From JAAXHV01 sp965207165 (GTDB lineage Bacteria > Pseudomonadota > Gammaproteobacteria > Eutrophobiales > Eutrophobiaceae): 64,000 bases of DNA. The notes beneath the pieces are model-generated. The model saw nothing but the letters and a program-made list of their open reading frames with translations, was not told where the DNA came from and searched no databases. How positions within the stretch are numbered: position 1 is the first letter of the stretch; the number at the start of each line of letters is the position of its first letter. The DNA is taken from the NCBI GenBank assembly GCA_965207165.1, contig OZ242265.1, positions 372,001-436,000 of the forward strand. Direction: 5' to 3'. A program made the position numbers and the translations under genes. This document shows, in pieces, positions 22,393 through 31,720 of the stretch.

Positions 22393-24205
22393 AACCATCA
22401 TGCCGGAAAATACTGGCGCCTTCCTCGGCGTTACCCGTGTTGGCGCGGAAGCAGGCAAATAATTCGCGCCCCACGCCGACGCCGGACATTGTGTCGTCGT
22501 GGCGCTGTTCGGAACGCGTCTCCGGTCGTATCCGCTGTTTCAGGTTTAAACTGCCGCAGGTTGCATCGATGCTTACCAGGTCGCCGTTTTGTACCCTTGC
22601 CAGCGGGCCGTTGTCCGCGGCTTCCGGTGTTACCTGGATAGCCGCCAGTACTTTTCCGGAGGCGCCGGACATACGCCCGTCCGTCAGCAGGGCAACCCTG
22701 AATCCCCTGGCCTGCAACACGCCCAGTATAGGGGAGAGCTTGTGCAATTCCGGCATGCCGTTCGCCTTTGGTCCCTGGTAGCTGATGACTGCAACAAAAT
22801 CCTTGTCCAGTTTCCCCGCCCGGTAGGCATCCATAAATTCTTCCTGGGACAGGAACACTTCGGCAGGCGCCTCGATCGCCCGGCAGTCCGGAGCGATGGC
22901 TGAGACTTTCACAATTGCACGGCCCAGGTTGCCGGACAACACCCGGAGGCCGCCTTCAGGTGAAAAAGGCGAAGAAACCGGGCGAAGGATGTTCCTGTCA
23001 ATGGTTTTCTTGCCGTCCTCCCGCCAGATTAATTGTCCGTCCTCCAAGAATGGTCTCAGGGCGTATCCGGATAGCCCCTTGCCTGTGACGGTCGTCACGT
23101 CCTCGTGCAGCAGTCCCGCTTCCAGCAATTCCCTGATCAGGAAGGCGGTGCCCCCGGCCGCGTGAAAGTGGTTTACATCGGCCGCACCGTTGGGATAGAT
23201 GCGAGCGAGTAACGGCACGACCGCGGACAGCTCGGCAAAATCATCCCAGTTGAGCCTGATACCGGCGGCTGCCGCCATTGCGACCAGGTGCATGGTGTGG
23301 TTGGTGGATCCGCCGGATGCAAGCAGCCCGACGATGGCGTTGACGAATGCAGGCGCGTCGAGGACCTCACTTAGCGGTATGTAGCTGTCCGTAAGGTGTG
23401 TGAGTTTCACTACTCGCCGCGCCGCGGCGCGGGTGAGGGCGTCGCGTATGTCCGTACCGGGATTCAGGAATGACGCACCGGGGAGGTGCAGTCCCATTAT
23501 TTCCATCAATAGCTGGTTGCTGTTGGCCGTGCCGTAAAACGTGCAGGTGCCGGGAGCGTGGTAGGATTTTGTTTCCGCTTCCAGCATCTCCCGGCGATCG
23601 GCCTTTCCGGCAGCATGACGTTCCCTGACCGCAGCTTTCTCCGGGTTGGGTAACCCGGACGGCATCGGGCCGGCAGGCACGAATATTACGGGCAGGTGTC
23701 CGAAACTCAATGCACCGATAAGCAGTCCCGGTACGATCTTGTCGCAGACTCCAAGGCATAACACCCCGTCAAACACGTTATGGGACAGGGCAATCACCGT
23801 CGACATGGCAATAACGTCACGGCTGAACAACGACAATTCCATACCTTCTTGCCCTTGCGTGACACCATCACACATGGCCGGCGTAGCGCCGGCAAACTGG
23901 GCGATTCCGCCCGCATCTTTTACGGCTGCCTTGATGATCCCCGGGAAAGTTTCAAAAGGCTGGTGGGCGGACAACATGTCATTGTAGGCGGAGACGATGG
24001 CGATATTGGGTTTCCGGTTGTCACTCAAATCTTTTTTTTCCCCGGCAGGGCAGGCAGCCAGGCCGTGGGCGAGATTGCTGCAGGAGACAACACTCCGCTG
24101 CGGGCCAGCCTTCAGCAGTCCCTCTACCTTGTGCAGGTAGGAAGCCCTGCTGTCCCGGCTGCGCAGCCTGATGCGTTCGGTAACTTTTCTGATTGTCGGG
24201 TGCAT
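22376..24205 (-). CDS. edd: Phosphogluconate dehydratase
   Basis: Entner-Doudoroff enzyme that dehydrates 6-phosphogluconate to KDPG, using an iron-sulfur cluster. It has 609 residues, like E. coli Edd (603). Typical segments are seen: NIAIVSAYNDMLSAHQPF, ATPAMCDGVTQGQEGMELS, LCLGVCDKIVPGLLIGAL and the C-terminal TDGRMSGASGKV. The cluster cysteines are those of MCDGV, GVCDK and the later TCTFYGTAN. It is third in the zwf-pgl-edd operon, 21 nt after pgl. The KDPG aldolase gene eda is not next to it. It ends overlapping the MaoC gene by 17 nt. Confidence 0.96.
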   Translation of the reverse strand: MHPTIRKVTERIRLRSRDSRASYLHKVEGLLKAGPQRSVVSCSNLAHGLAACPAGEKKDLSDNRKPNIAIVSAYNDMLSAHQPFETFPGIIKAAVKDAGGIAQFAGATPAMCDGVTQGQEGMELSLFSRDVIAMSTVIALSHNVFDGVLCLGVCDKIVPGLLIGALSFGHLPVIFVPAGPMPSGLPNPEKAAVRERHAAGKADRREMLEAETKSYHAPGTCTFYGTANSNQLLMEIMGLHLPGASFLNPGTDIRDALTRAAARRVVKLTHLTDSYIPLSEVLDAPAFVNAIVGLLASGGSTNHTMHLVAMAAAAGIRLNWDDFAELSAVVPLLARIYPNGAADVNHFHAAGGTAFLIRELLEAGLLHEDVTTVTGKGLSGYALRPFLEDGQLIWREDGKKTIDRNILRPVSSPFSPEGGLRVLSGNLGRAIVKVSAIAPDCRAIEAPAEVFLSQEEFMDAYRAGKLDKDFVAVISYQGPKANGMPELHKLSPILGVLQARGFRVALLTDGRMSGASGKVLAAIQVTPEAADNGPLARVQNGDLVSIDATCGSLNLKQRIRPETRSEQRHDDTMSGVGVGRELFACFRANTGNAEEGASIFRHDGFTGYQ

Positions 24206-24226
24206 GTTCCAGGGTCCTCCGGTTGA

Positions 24227-24922
24227 TTACGGCGCCCAGTACACATCCAGGGGAACCTGGTCCTGGTTGAGCAGGATACGTACCGGTTTGTCCATGACAT
24301 CGTAGCCGGCCAGCGCACGTTCAAAAACCCAGCGTTTCCTGTGACCGAAAAACAGCAGGATAAGCCTGCGGGTCTGCAGTAATGCGCCGGCAGTAAGGGT
24401 TATACGCGGGTAGGCGCTCGATGTGGTGTTGATGGCCCGGCACAGTTTGTCCGAACACGGGTCCAGGGCGTTGGTGAGTCCCGCGGCCTGCGGGAACAAC
24501 GATGCGATATGGCCGTCCTCGCCCATGCCTGCCAGGACGATATCGCTGGGCCGCGACAACTTATGCAGGCGCTTCTCTATCTCCGCTTCGGCCAGTTCCG
24601 GGGAACTGTCTCCGCTTACCAGGCTGATCAAGCGCGCACGCGCCGCACCGGCGTGCAGCAGTTCACGCCTGAGCATTGCCTCGTTGCTGTCGGGATGGTC
24701 CGGTGGCACCCAGCGTTCGTCCGTCGGCATCACGGTGATTTTTTCCCAGGGCAGGTCAAGCCGGTTCAATTTACGGTAGGTTTCTATCGGCGTGCTGCCG
24801 CCGGCGGTGATGAAAACCCCGCCGCCCCCGTCAATGCAGGCAGCTTCAAGCGTTTTGCCGATGGCTGCCGCCAACTGACGGGCCAGGTCGTCACGCCGGA
24901 AGAAACAGTGATAGTTGAGCAC
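24227..24922 (-). CDS. pgl: 6-phosphogluconolactonase
   Basis: Hydrolyses 6-phosphogluconolactone between Zwf and Edd. It has 231 residues, in the usual DevB/Pgl range. Motifs include FITAGGSTPIETYRKL (about 36-51), the conserved TDERWVPPDHPDSNE (72-86) and LAGMGEDGHIASLFP (130-144), which hold the phosphate- and lactone-binding residues. It is 10 nt after zwf and 21 nt before edd on the same strand, clearly one operon. Confidence 0.95.
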   Translation of the reverse strand: MLNYHCFFRRDDLARQLAAAIGKTLEAACIDGGGGVFITAGGSTPIETYRKLNRLDLPWEKITVMPTDERWVPPDHPDSNEAMLRRELLHAGAARARLISLVSGDSSPELAEAEIEKRLHKLSRPSDIVLAGMGEDGHIASLFPQAAGLTNALDPCSDKLCRAINTTSSAYPRITLTAGALLQTRRLILLFFGHRKRWVFERALAGYDVMDKPVRILLNQDQVPLDVYWAP

Positions 24923-24932
24923 GCTGCACCCG

Positions 24933-26390
24933 TCAGTGATACCAGGCGCGCTGGTCCCGGCCTATCAACACGTCCGAACCGGCCGGCCCCCAGGTGCCGG
25001 CGTTATACTTTTCCGGTTTCATCTTTGCCCTGTTCCAGCCATCGATTATATTGTCGATCCAGCTCCAGGCCATTTCCACTTCATCCCTGTGCATGAACAG
25101 GGCAGGGTTGCCCTGGATGATATCCATCAACAAACGCTCGTAAGCATCCGGGTAACCGGTACGGGTGAAACTCAGGTTCAACGGTAACGGGTGCAGGCGA
25201 AACCCGCCGCTACCGGGCTGTTTTGTCATAAGCACCAGTTTTACGCCTTCATCCGGCTCCAGGCGGATGACCAGGTAATTGGGCGCCGGGTATTCATCGG
25301 ACGGGAATATCAGGTGCGGCACCGGCGCGAATTGAACCACGATTTCCGAACGCTTTTCACTCATGCGTTTGCCCGTGCGCAGGTAAAACGGCACGCCGGC
25401 CCAGCGCCAGTTATCAAGTTCAACCTTGAGTGCAACGAAGGTCTCAGTCCGGCTCTTTGCCGTTGCATCCAGGTCTTCCTGGTAAGAGGGCACAACCTTG
25501 CCTGCTACTGCACCGCTGAGGTATTGCCCGGTTACCGTGCTGCTTTTTGCGGTATTTCCCGTTATTGGCTTCAGCGCCGCCAGCACCTTGAGCTTCTCGT
25601 TGCGGATTTCGTCCTGGTGCAGGCTCACGGGTGTCTCCATCGCTACCAGGCATAACAGTTGTAGCAGGTGATTTTGCACCATGTCGCGCAGTGCGCCGGT
25701 GGTATCGTAGAAGCGGCCGCGCGTGCCGATGCCGATATCCTCGGCAACCGTGATCTGCACGTGGTCGATATAATGGCCCCGCCACAGCGGCTCAAACAGG
25801 GAATTGGCGAATCTCAGCGCCAGCAGGTTCTGTACCGTTTCCTTGCCCAGGTAGTGGTCAATCCGGAAGATCCGTTCTTCGAGGAATATGTTTCCCACCT
25901 GGTTATTCAGCAGTTGTGCAGAGGCCAGACCGGACCCGACCGGCTTTTCCAGGGCAATTCGGCTCCTACCGTTGATTACACCGGTCCTGGACAGCCCGGA
26001 ACAGATGGTTCCATACAGGTCCGGCGCCACCGCCAGGTAAAACGCCCGAATCCTGCACGGATGCTCACCGGCCAGTGTCTTCAGGCAGTCCCACCCGCGC
26101 TCTGTGGCGGCATCCAGGTATCGAAAATGCAGTTTTTCTGAAAAACATTGCCATTGTTCCTTGTCAAAACGGTGCCGGGGAAGGTGTTGTTTTAAACCAT
26201 CCAGCACGAAGGCCAGGTACTCATCCTGGGACAGTTCACGCTGCGACAGGGCAATGATGCGACTTTTCCGGTCTATTCGACCATTACCGTCAAGGTGATA
26301 CAGGGCAGGCAGGAGTTTGCGGACTGCCAGGTCACCCGTGCCGCCAAAGATGATCAAATCGAACGTTTCTGTGTGAAAAAAATTGTTCAA
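24933..26390 (-). CDS. zwf: Glucose-6-phosphate 1-dehydrogenase
   Basis: Oxidises glucose 6-phosphate with NADP or NAD, feeding the Entner-Doudoroff and pentose phosphate routes. It has 485 residues. The N-terminal dinucleotide-binding motif is FGGTGDLAVRKLLPALY, the active-site signature RIDHYLGKETVQNL is at about 176-189 with the catalytic His nearby, and YLRTGKRM is also typical. It is first in the zwf-pgl-edd operon. A divergent ROK-family regulator starts 234 nt away across an AT-rich spacer with an inverted repeat. Confidence 0.97.
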   Translation of the reverse strand: MNNFFHTETFDLIIFGGTGDLAVRKLLPALYHLDGNGRIDRKSRIIALSQRELSQDEYLAFVLDGLKQHLPRHRFDKEQWQCFSEKLHFRYLDAATERGWDCLKTLAGEHPCRIRAFYLAVAPDLYGTICSGLSRTGVINGRSRIALEKPVGSGLASAQLLNNQVGNIFLEERIFRIDHYLGKETVQNLLALRFANSLFEPLWRGHYIDHVQITVAEDIGIGTRGRFYDTTGALRDMVQNHLLQLLCLVAMETPVSLHQDEIRNEKLKVLAALKPITGNTAKSSTVTGQYLSGAVAGKVVPSYQEDLDATAKSRTETFVALKVELDNWRWAGVPFYLRTGKRMSEKRSEIVVQFAPVPHLIFPSDEYPAPNYLVIRLEPDEGVKLVLMTKQPGSGGFRLHPLPLNLSFTRTGYPDAYERLLMDIIQGNPALFMHRDEVEMAWSWIDNIIDGWNRAKMKPEKYNAGTWGPAGSDVLIGRDQRAWYH

Positions 26391-26454
26391 AACCTGCCGG
26401 TTACCAGCATGCGGGTTTGGGAGACACCAGTCAGCTAAATTAATAAATGTGGTT

Positions 26455-26480
26455 TAATAAGTAATAGATCCATCTTATTA
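26455..26480 (+). promoter_or_regulatory. Inverted repeat between zwf and the ROK gene, possible operator
   Basis: TAATAAG (26455-26461) and CTTATTA (26474-26480) form an inverted repeat with 12 nt between arms. It lies in the AT-rich divergent spacer, 65-90 nt before zwf, a suitable position for a dimeric regulator such as the ROK protein. This function is inferred. Confidence 0.35.
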
Positions 26481-26542
26481 TACAAATATAACTGTAAAAA
26501 GAAACACTTAAATTACAATAAAATGGTACATAACTATAAGTA

Positions 26543-26571
26543 TTGCTGCCAGTTGTAATAACCCGTATAAT
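26543..26571 (+). promoter_or_regulatory. Candidate promoter of the ROK gene
   Basis: A perfect -10 box TATAAT (26566-26571) lies 17 nt from TTGCTG (26543-26548). The ROK gene starts 53 nt downstream. Confidence 0.5.
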
Positions 26572-26624
26572 CAAGTATCGGATTAGCTCGGGGAGAATCG
26601 AGCCTGTAAAGGCAGATAGAGGCT

Positions 26625-27848
26625 ATGGGTAAAGGCAGCAATTCCAGCGGCCTGCGACGTTACAACGAACGCGCCGTGCTGACGGCGCTACGGAAGATGG
26701 AGACAGCATCCAAATCGGATTTGGCGCGTGCGAGCAACCTGACTCCGCAAGCCATAACACGTATTGTTGATGACCTGGAACATACCGGACTGGTTGCGAA
26801 GGGAGGACGCCGTCTGGGCAAGATTGGCCAACCATCGACGATGTATGTCATCAACCCTGCGGGCGCTTATTCAATCGGCGTCAAGGTGGGACGGCAGGAC
26901 CTGGAACTTCTGCTAATGGATTTCGGCGGCTCAATTCTTGAAAAATTATGGCACAGGTTCGAATATCCGGACCCTGACTTCATGTTACGAAAAATTGAAG
27001 AAGGTGTCGCGCAACTGGTAGCTGTCCTGCGCCCTGAAAACGCAGGAAAATTAATGGGCGTGGGTGTGGCGATGCCCTGGTTTATGGGCGCATGGACAAA
27101 AGAACCTTTCATGAAAAAGGAAATTACCCGTAAGTGGGATGAAATCAATTTTTCTGATGAACTTGCAAAAGCGGTGGATCTACCCCTGTTCATTGAGAAT
27201 GATTGCTCTGCCGCCGCAGTCGCAGAATTGCAGTTTGGAGTCGGCAATCAAAAATCGAATTTCCTGTATGTATTCATCGGCACTTTTGTCGGTGGGGGGC
27301 TGGTGTTGCACGGCAATGTAGAAACGGGGATATACGGCAACGCCTGCTCGCTGGGTACGATGCCTGTGCCCGGGTCCACACTCGACACGGCCCCCGGGCA
27401 TAGCGGGAGTTACGAGATGTTGCTGGACCGCGCCTCGCTGTTCTGTTTAATCCGCCATTTAAGCGGTCATGGGATTGAAATCAACGATATAAACGGGTTG
27501 GACGCGGTAATGGACCAGGCAAGACCGTTGATCCAGGAATGGCTGGAAGATTGTGCGGACGCTTTGGTTTATGTATTCATGTCGGCGATAGGGATACTGG
27601 ATTTTGAATCCATCGTAATTGATGGGCATTTGCCCCGGTACCTGTTAATTGAACTGGTAGATATTATTTCCCGGCGGATCCGGCAGAATGCGCCGCGATC
27701 GGGTACCTTCATTCCGGAAATACTACCAGGCAAGGTCGGTATCGATGCCATTGCCGTAGGAGGCGCAATTCTGCCGTTTTATTCAAATTTTGCCGCAGAC
27801 AAGACAGTCATGCTGAAGGGCGGGGTGCCGGAAAAGGTCCCGGTATGA
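26625..27848 (+). CDS. ROK family transcriptional regulator
   Basis: Protein of 407 residues. An N-terminal winged helix-turn-helix (about 10-75, SKSDLARASNLTPQAITRIV) is fused to a ROK sugar-kinase-like domain (about 80-395). IENDCSAAAVAELQFG retains the Asp position of ROK kinases, but the zinc motif CxCGxxGC is missing. Its place is taken by CSLGTMPVPGSTL, so it is more likely a sugar-responsive repressor than a kinase. It is divergent from zwf-pgl-edd and followed by a sugar symporter gene 238 nt on, so it probably controls one or both. Confidence 0.9.
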   Translation: MGKGSNSSGLRRYNERAVLTALRKMETASKSDLARASNLTPQAITRIVDDLEHTGLVAKGGRRLGKIGQPSTMYVINPAGAYSIGVKVGRQDLELLLMDFGGSILEKLWHRFEYPDPDFMLRKIEEGVAQLVAVLRPENAGKLMGVGVAMPWFMGAWTKEPFMKKEITRKWDEINFSDELAKAVDLPLFIENDCSAAAVAELQFGVGNQKSNFLYVFIGTFVGGGLVLHGNVETGIYGNACSLGTMPVPGSTLDTAPGHSGSYEMLLDRASLFCLIRHLSGHGIEINDINGLDAVMDQARPLIQEWLEDCADALVYVFMSAIGILDFESIVIDGHLPRYLLIELVDIISRRIRQNAPRSGTFIPEILPGKVGIDAIAVGGAILPFYSNFAADKTVMLKGGVPEKVPV

Positions 27849-28086
27849 CAAATCAGTGATTTCATTCTCACAATACCGGCCGGCAAGCTGACCGTTTTCA
27901 TCAATCCGTAACTGAACAATAACCTGCACGGCCCGCGGTTCCATATTCCCGACTGATTTTTTTCGACAAAATGAAATCCTTTGCAAATGCATAAGAAATC
28001 GATTACATTAACTGGAGAGGGCGCTCCCTTACATATAAAAAGCAACAATGGAGAGGTCATGAATATTCTCCGAAAGGCAAATAATC

Positions 28087-29520
28087 ATGATAGGTAATTC
28101 CGCGCACAAACCTTCAGATCTTTCATTCCAACTCTCGTATGGTATCGGCGGGGCGGTTGAGGGTGTCGTTTATACGGCCCTCAATTTCTTTCTGATGTTT
28201 TACATGGTGGTCATCATCGGCCTGCCGCCATCATTGGCCGGCATTATATTATTGATTTCACTGGTAATAGATGCCCTGACCGACCCGGTTATCGGCAGCC
28301 TGTCAGACAACAGCCGATCGCCCGGGGGACGACGTCATTCCTTTATGATAGTGGCCATCTTTCCACTGTGTATATTACTGGGCTTACTATTCTCGATTCC
28401 CTCCGGACTGCATGAAACTATTCTTTTTGTCTATGTATTACTGATCAATATCCTGTTGCGCCTGTTCCTGGGGATATTTGCCATTCCATTCTTGGCGCTC
28501 AGCGCGGAACTGTGGCCCGACTACCAGGTAAGGTCAAGAATTGCTCTCATCAGATGTTTCTTTTTTTCACTCGCCACAATCGGCATTCTGTATATGGCAT
28601 TCAGCCTGTTCTTTGATAATGCCAAAGGTATCTCGGATGCCTCGGCTTACCCGTTGTTCGGTTGGGTGGCGGCATTGCTGGCATTGTTGTGTGGCCTGTT
28701 TTGCTGGAACAGCACACGGGGTTTCAAAGGGTACATTTGTGATGCCGGAGTACCGGCAGGGTTCTCTTTAAGACAGTTCCTGCTGAATGTCGCGGAAATG
28801 AGCAGGAACGGCGCTTTTTGCAGGGTTGTGACGGGCTTGCTCGTTGCCCAGGCAGGCACAGGGATAATGTTCAGTATGAAACTGCTGACACTGACGTATT
28901 TCTGGAGATTGTCCGGTGATAATATTGAGGCTGTCATGCTTGCATTTCCGGTTGGATTTTTCCTGGGTGTTCCCGTGGCAAAATTGATAATCAACCGGGT
29001 TGAAAAACGCACCTGTATCATTATCTCCAATGTGGTAATGGTGCTGACGTATTCCTTTCCCGCGGTTTTTGGCTTCTATGGAATTATCCCGGTTTCCAGC
29101 GGTCTTGCTTCCGCCGTCCTGATACTTGCCATGGGGCTTATCGGCCTTGTATCCATGACTTTCGCAGTCGCTTACTTTGCCTTGATACCGGATGTGGTCG
29201 ATGAGCATGACTTGATGTTCAATACCCGAAAAGAGGGCGTTTTCTTTGCGGTAGTAGTTTTCAGTACTAAAGTTTCAGCCGGACTTGGCTCGGTGCTGGC
29301 CGCGTTTGGACTAAGTCTTATAGGGTTCTCGGATGACTTGACGACAGAGGTTTCGACATTCCCTGAAGACGTGGCGGCGAAAATGGTTCTGTTATGGGGC
29401 CTTGCGCCTGCTGTTTTTTACCTGTTGTCAACAATCCTGTTCAGTGGCTACCGCATCAGTAAAAAGCGACACGCAGAAATAATGGAAAAACTGGCAACCC
29501 GGCGTGCCACTGCCGTGTAA
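28087..29520 (+). CDS. MFS transporter of the GPH (glycoside-pentoside-hexuronide) symporter family
   Basis: Inner membrane sugar:cation symporter of 477 residues with about 12 membrane segments. The GPH signature after helix 2 is clear: LVIDALTDPVIGSLSDNS followed by PGGRRH. A second conserved cytoplasmic stretch, YFALIPDVVDEHDLMFNTRK, lies at about 360-380. The family carries melibiose, lactose, xylosides or glucuronides; the substrate here is not evident. It lies between the ROK gene and an esterase gene in the same direction. The ATG at 28087 is preceded by AAGG, a weak ribosome site. Confidence 0.92.
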   Translation: MIGNSAHKPSDLSFQLSYGIGGAVEGVVYTALNFFLMFYMVVIIGLPPSLAGIILLISLVIDALTDPVIGSLSDNSRSPGGRRHSFMIVAIFPLCILLGLLFSIPSGLHETILFVYVLLINILLRLFLGIFAIPFLALSAELWPDYQVRSRIALIRCFFFSLATIGILYMAFSLFFDNAKGISDASAYPLFGWVAALLALLCGLFCWNSTRGFKGYICDAGVPAGFSLRQFLLNVAEMSRNGAFCRVVTGLLVAQAGTGIMFSMKLLTLTYFWRLSGDNIEAVMLAFPVGFFLGVPVAKLIINRVEKRTCIIISNVVMVLTYSFPAVFGFYGIIPVSSGLASAVLILAMGLIGLVSMTFAVAYFALIPDVVDEHDLMFNTRKEGVFFAVVVFSTKVSAGLGSVLAAFGLSLIGFSDDLTTEVSTFPEDVAAKMVLLWGLAPAVFYLLSTILFSGYRISKKRHAEIMEKLATRRATAV

Positions 29521-29543
29521 TTACCGGGGTGTGCCGTTAATCA

Positions 29544-30512
29544 TTGACATGGGAGCGGGTGTTGCCTGTGGCACTTGAAGCCTCAACGGTACGCTTGCTG
29601 AATATGGCTGCCGGGTTATCGGGGGATCCTGGCAGTGATGGAGGCATTGACAGGTTGCGGGCGCAGGATGAAACCGCGCAGTCGCATTGGGATGTCCCGC
29701 AGGTGGATGTCTGGAAAGAGGAACAGCGTTCCATCGACAGCCCTCATGGTGAAATTGCTGTGCGTCTCTATTGGCCTGTAGCAGCACAATCGTCGAAAAG
29801 CCTGTGCTTGCTGGTCGCTTATCACGGTGGTGGCTGGGTAATGGGCAGCCTGGGCACATACGACAATTTCTGCCGTTACCTGTGCAAATACGGCAACGCC
29901 ATTATTATCAGTGTCGATTACCGCCTGGCTCCTGAACACCGGTTTCCGGCGGCAGTGGATGACAGCTATGCCGCCTTGAACTGGGTTGCCGGGAATGCAC
30001 TTGCCCTGGGGGGCGATGTAAGCAGGCTCTGTGTGGGTGGCGACAGCGCCGGTGGCAACCTGGCGGCGGTGATGTGCCGTCTCGCAAGCATGAACAAGGG
30101 TCCGGAGATCAGCAGGCAGTTGCTTTTTTACCCCTGCCTGGCTATGTACGATAATCATGGTTACGCATCGAGACGGGAATACGGTGCTGGTGATTACGGC
30201 TTGTCTGATGCACAACTGCTTAGCTGCAGGGACTTGTATGCAAGGTCCGCGGCGGACTACAGGGATATCCGTCTCAGTCCCATACTGGCAGAGTCGTTTG
30301 CCGGACTGCCGGCGGCGTTAATCATTATGCCCGAGTACGACCCTTTGCGTGACGAGGGGGAGGACTATGCAGCAAAACTGGAAGATGCGGGTGTTGCTGT
30401 TGAATACCGGCTTTATCCCGGTGTTGTCCACGGCTTCATGTCTCAATCGGGCATGGTCGGTATCGGGCTTGAAGCCCTGAACGATGCCGCTGCGTATTTG
30501 CGCAGCGTCTGA
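29544..30512 (+). CDS. Alpha/beta hydrolase, HSL-type esterase (family IV)
   Basis: Esterase of up to 322 residues. It has the HSL/family IV motifs: oxyanion YHGGGWVMGS, nucleophile GGDSAGGNLAAV, an acidic residue in PEYDPLRDEGEDY and histidine in GVVHGFM. No signal peptide is seen. The start is uncertain: TTG 29544 opens the frame, while TTG 29562 or GTG 29568 fit the GGAG at about 29551 better. It is 23 nt after the symporter gene. It might remove acetyl or other acyl groups from the imported sugar; this is inferred. Confidence 0.87.
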   Translation: MTWERVLPVALEASTVRLLNMAAGLSGDPGSDGGIDRLRAQDETAQSHWDVPQVDVWKEEQRSIDSPHGEIAVRLYWPVAAQSSKSLCLLVAYHGGGWVMGSLGTYDNFCRYLCKYGNAIIISVDYRLAPEHRFPAAVDDSYAALNWVAGNALALGGDVSRLCVGGDSAGGNLAAVMCRLASMNKGPEISRQLLFYPCLAMYDNHGYASRREYGAGDYGLSDAQLLSCRDLYARSAADYRDIRLSPILAESFAGLPAALIIMPEYDPLRDEGEDYAAKLEDAGVAVEYRLYPGVVHGFMSQSGMVGIGLEALNDAAAYLRSV

Positions 30513-30533
30513 TCGGCTATCAGGTGTTCCTCA

Positions 30534-31079
30534 TTAGACCCGGTAATTCTTGAGCAGCACGTAAATAGCCCCTGTGCCGCCGTCGACCTGCCGCGCCGAG
30601 CAATAGGCCAGCACTTCCTGCCGCTGCTGCAACCATTTTCCGATCCGGCTTTTTATGGTCGGCCTGCCTTGTCTGGAACGCAGGCCCTTGCCGTGGATGA
30701 TGCGTACGCAACGCCGGTTGCGGGTTGTGCATTCCTTGAGAAAATCGGACAGGCTGTCCTTGGCCTGTTGGACCGTGTAGCCGTGCAGGTCCAGTTCCGC
30801 GGCGATGGCGAATTGTCCCCGGCGCAGTTTTCTGAACACCTTGTCCTGGATGCCCGTTTTCTTGTACAGGAGTTCGTCTCCGGTTTCCGCGGCCTCGGTG
30901 TCGAAAAAGCCCTCAGCCATCTCCTTGATGACCGCTGCTTCGTCGGCCATTCGCTGTGTCGCTTCAGGCGCAGGTTTTCTGGTTTGCGGTATCACCCTGT
31001 CGTTTGTAACCGGGGTAACGTCGCCGACTGAGCGCCGGAACAGTTCGTTCTCACCAGGTACGGTCTTACGGCGTTTCAT
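30534..31079 (-). CDS. Smr domain protein
   Basis: Protein of 181 residues. The C-terminal Smr domain (about 98-180) carries ELDLHGYTVQQAKDSLSDFL, VRIIHGKG and the final GGTGAIYVLL, the LDLHG and HGKG motifs of MutS2- and SmrA/B-type endonucleases. The N-terminal 90 residues are charged and probably disordered. Recent work on SmrB places it in nuclease rescue of collided ribosomes, but this protein is not necessarily SmrB. It is convergent with the esterase, 21 nt away, and 38 nt after msrQ. Confidence 0.9.
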   Translation of the reverse strand: MKRRKTVPGENELFRRSVGDVTPVTNDRVIPQTRKPAPEATQRMADEAAVIKEMAEGFFDTEAAETGDELLYKKTGIQDKVFRKLRRGQFAIAAELDLHGYTVQQAKDSLSDFLKECTTRNRRCVRIIHGKGLRSRQGRPTIKSRIGKWLQQRQEVLAYCSARQVDGGTGAIYVLLKNYRV

Positions 31080-31117
31080 TGGTCTCCCCCTTGCGGCTCA
31101 GCCGTTACACGGCATGG

Positions 31118-31720
31118 TCACGTGGGCCTCAGCACCGGCCTTTTACCAGGTTTCAGCCTGGGCGAGCGCAGGACGAGTAACAGGCAAAGGATGAGGCCGT
31201 AGATTACCGGGGGCAGGATATCCGCCTTGACCAGCCACAGGTAGTGGAAGATGACCAGGACCGCGATGGGGTAGATCAGGGAATGGAGTCTGCGCCAGTT
31301 GTCTCCCAGGCGCTGCACCATCTTATTCGTAGACGTGACTGCCAGGGGGATCAGCAACACAAATGCCGTGAAGCCGACGGTGATGTACGGCCGTTTCGCC
31401 ACATCGCGCACGATTTCGTCCCAGTCGAAGAACTGGTCCAGCACCAGGTAGGTGGAAAAGTGCAGGCAGGCGTAAAAAAATGCAAACAGGCCCAGCATTC
31501 TCCGGAACCGGAGCAGTGCGTTCTTGCGGGTGAGTTTCCGTAAGGGTGTGATCGACAAGGTAACAAGCAGGAAGTTCAGCGCCCATTCACCGGTGAAATG
31601 GGTGATCTCCTTGATCGGGTTGGCCGTCAGGTTATTGGTGAAGCCGTTGTAGACCAGTACGCAGAACGGGATCGCACAGAGCAGGAACAGCAGCGGCTTG
31701 GACCAGCGCGAGGTCATCAA
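31118..31720 (-). CDS. msrQ: Heme-binding membrane subunit MsrQ
   Basis: Membrane b-type cytochrome that passes electrons from the respiratory chain to periplasmic MsrP. It has 200 residues and about six hydrophobic segments, with heme-ligand candidate histidines in FFYACLHFSTYLVL, LIPLAVTSTNKM and WRRLHSLIYPIA. EITHFTGEWALNFL near the N-terminus also fits the ferric reductase-like fold. Its start overlaps the msrP stop by 4 nt (ATGA), so the two subunits are coupled. Confidence 0.93.
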   Translation of the reverse strand: MMTSRWSKPLLFLLCAIPFCVLVYNGFTNNLTANPIKEITHFTGEWALNFLLVTLSITPLRKLTRKNALLRFRRMLGLFAFFYACLHFSTYLVLDQFFDWDEIVRDVAKRPYITVGFTAFVLLIPLAVTSTNKMVQRLGDNWRRLHSLIYPIAVLVIFHYLWLVKADILPPVIYGLILCLLLVLRSPRLKPGKRPVLRPT

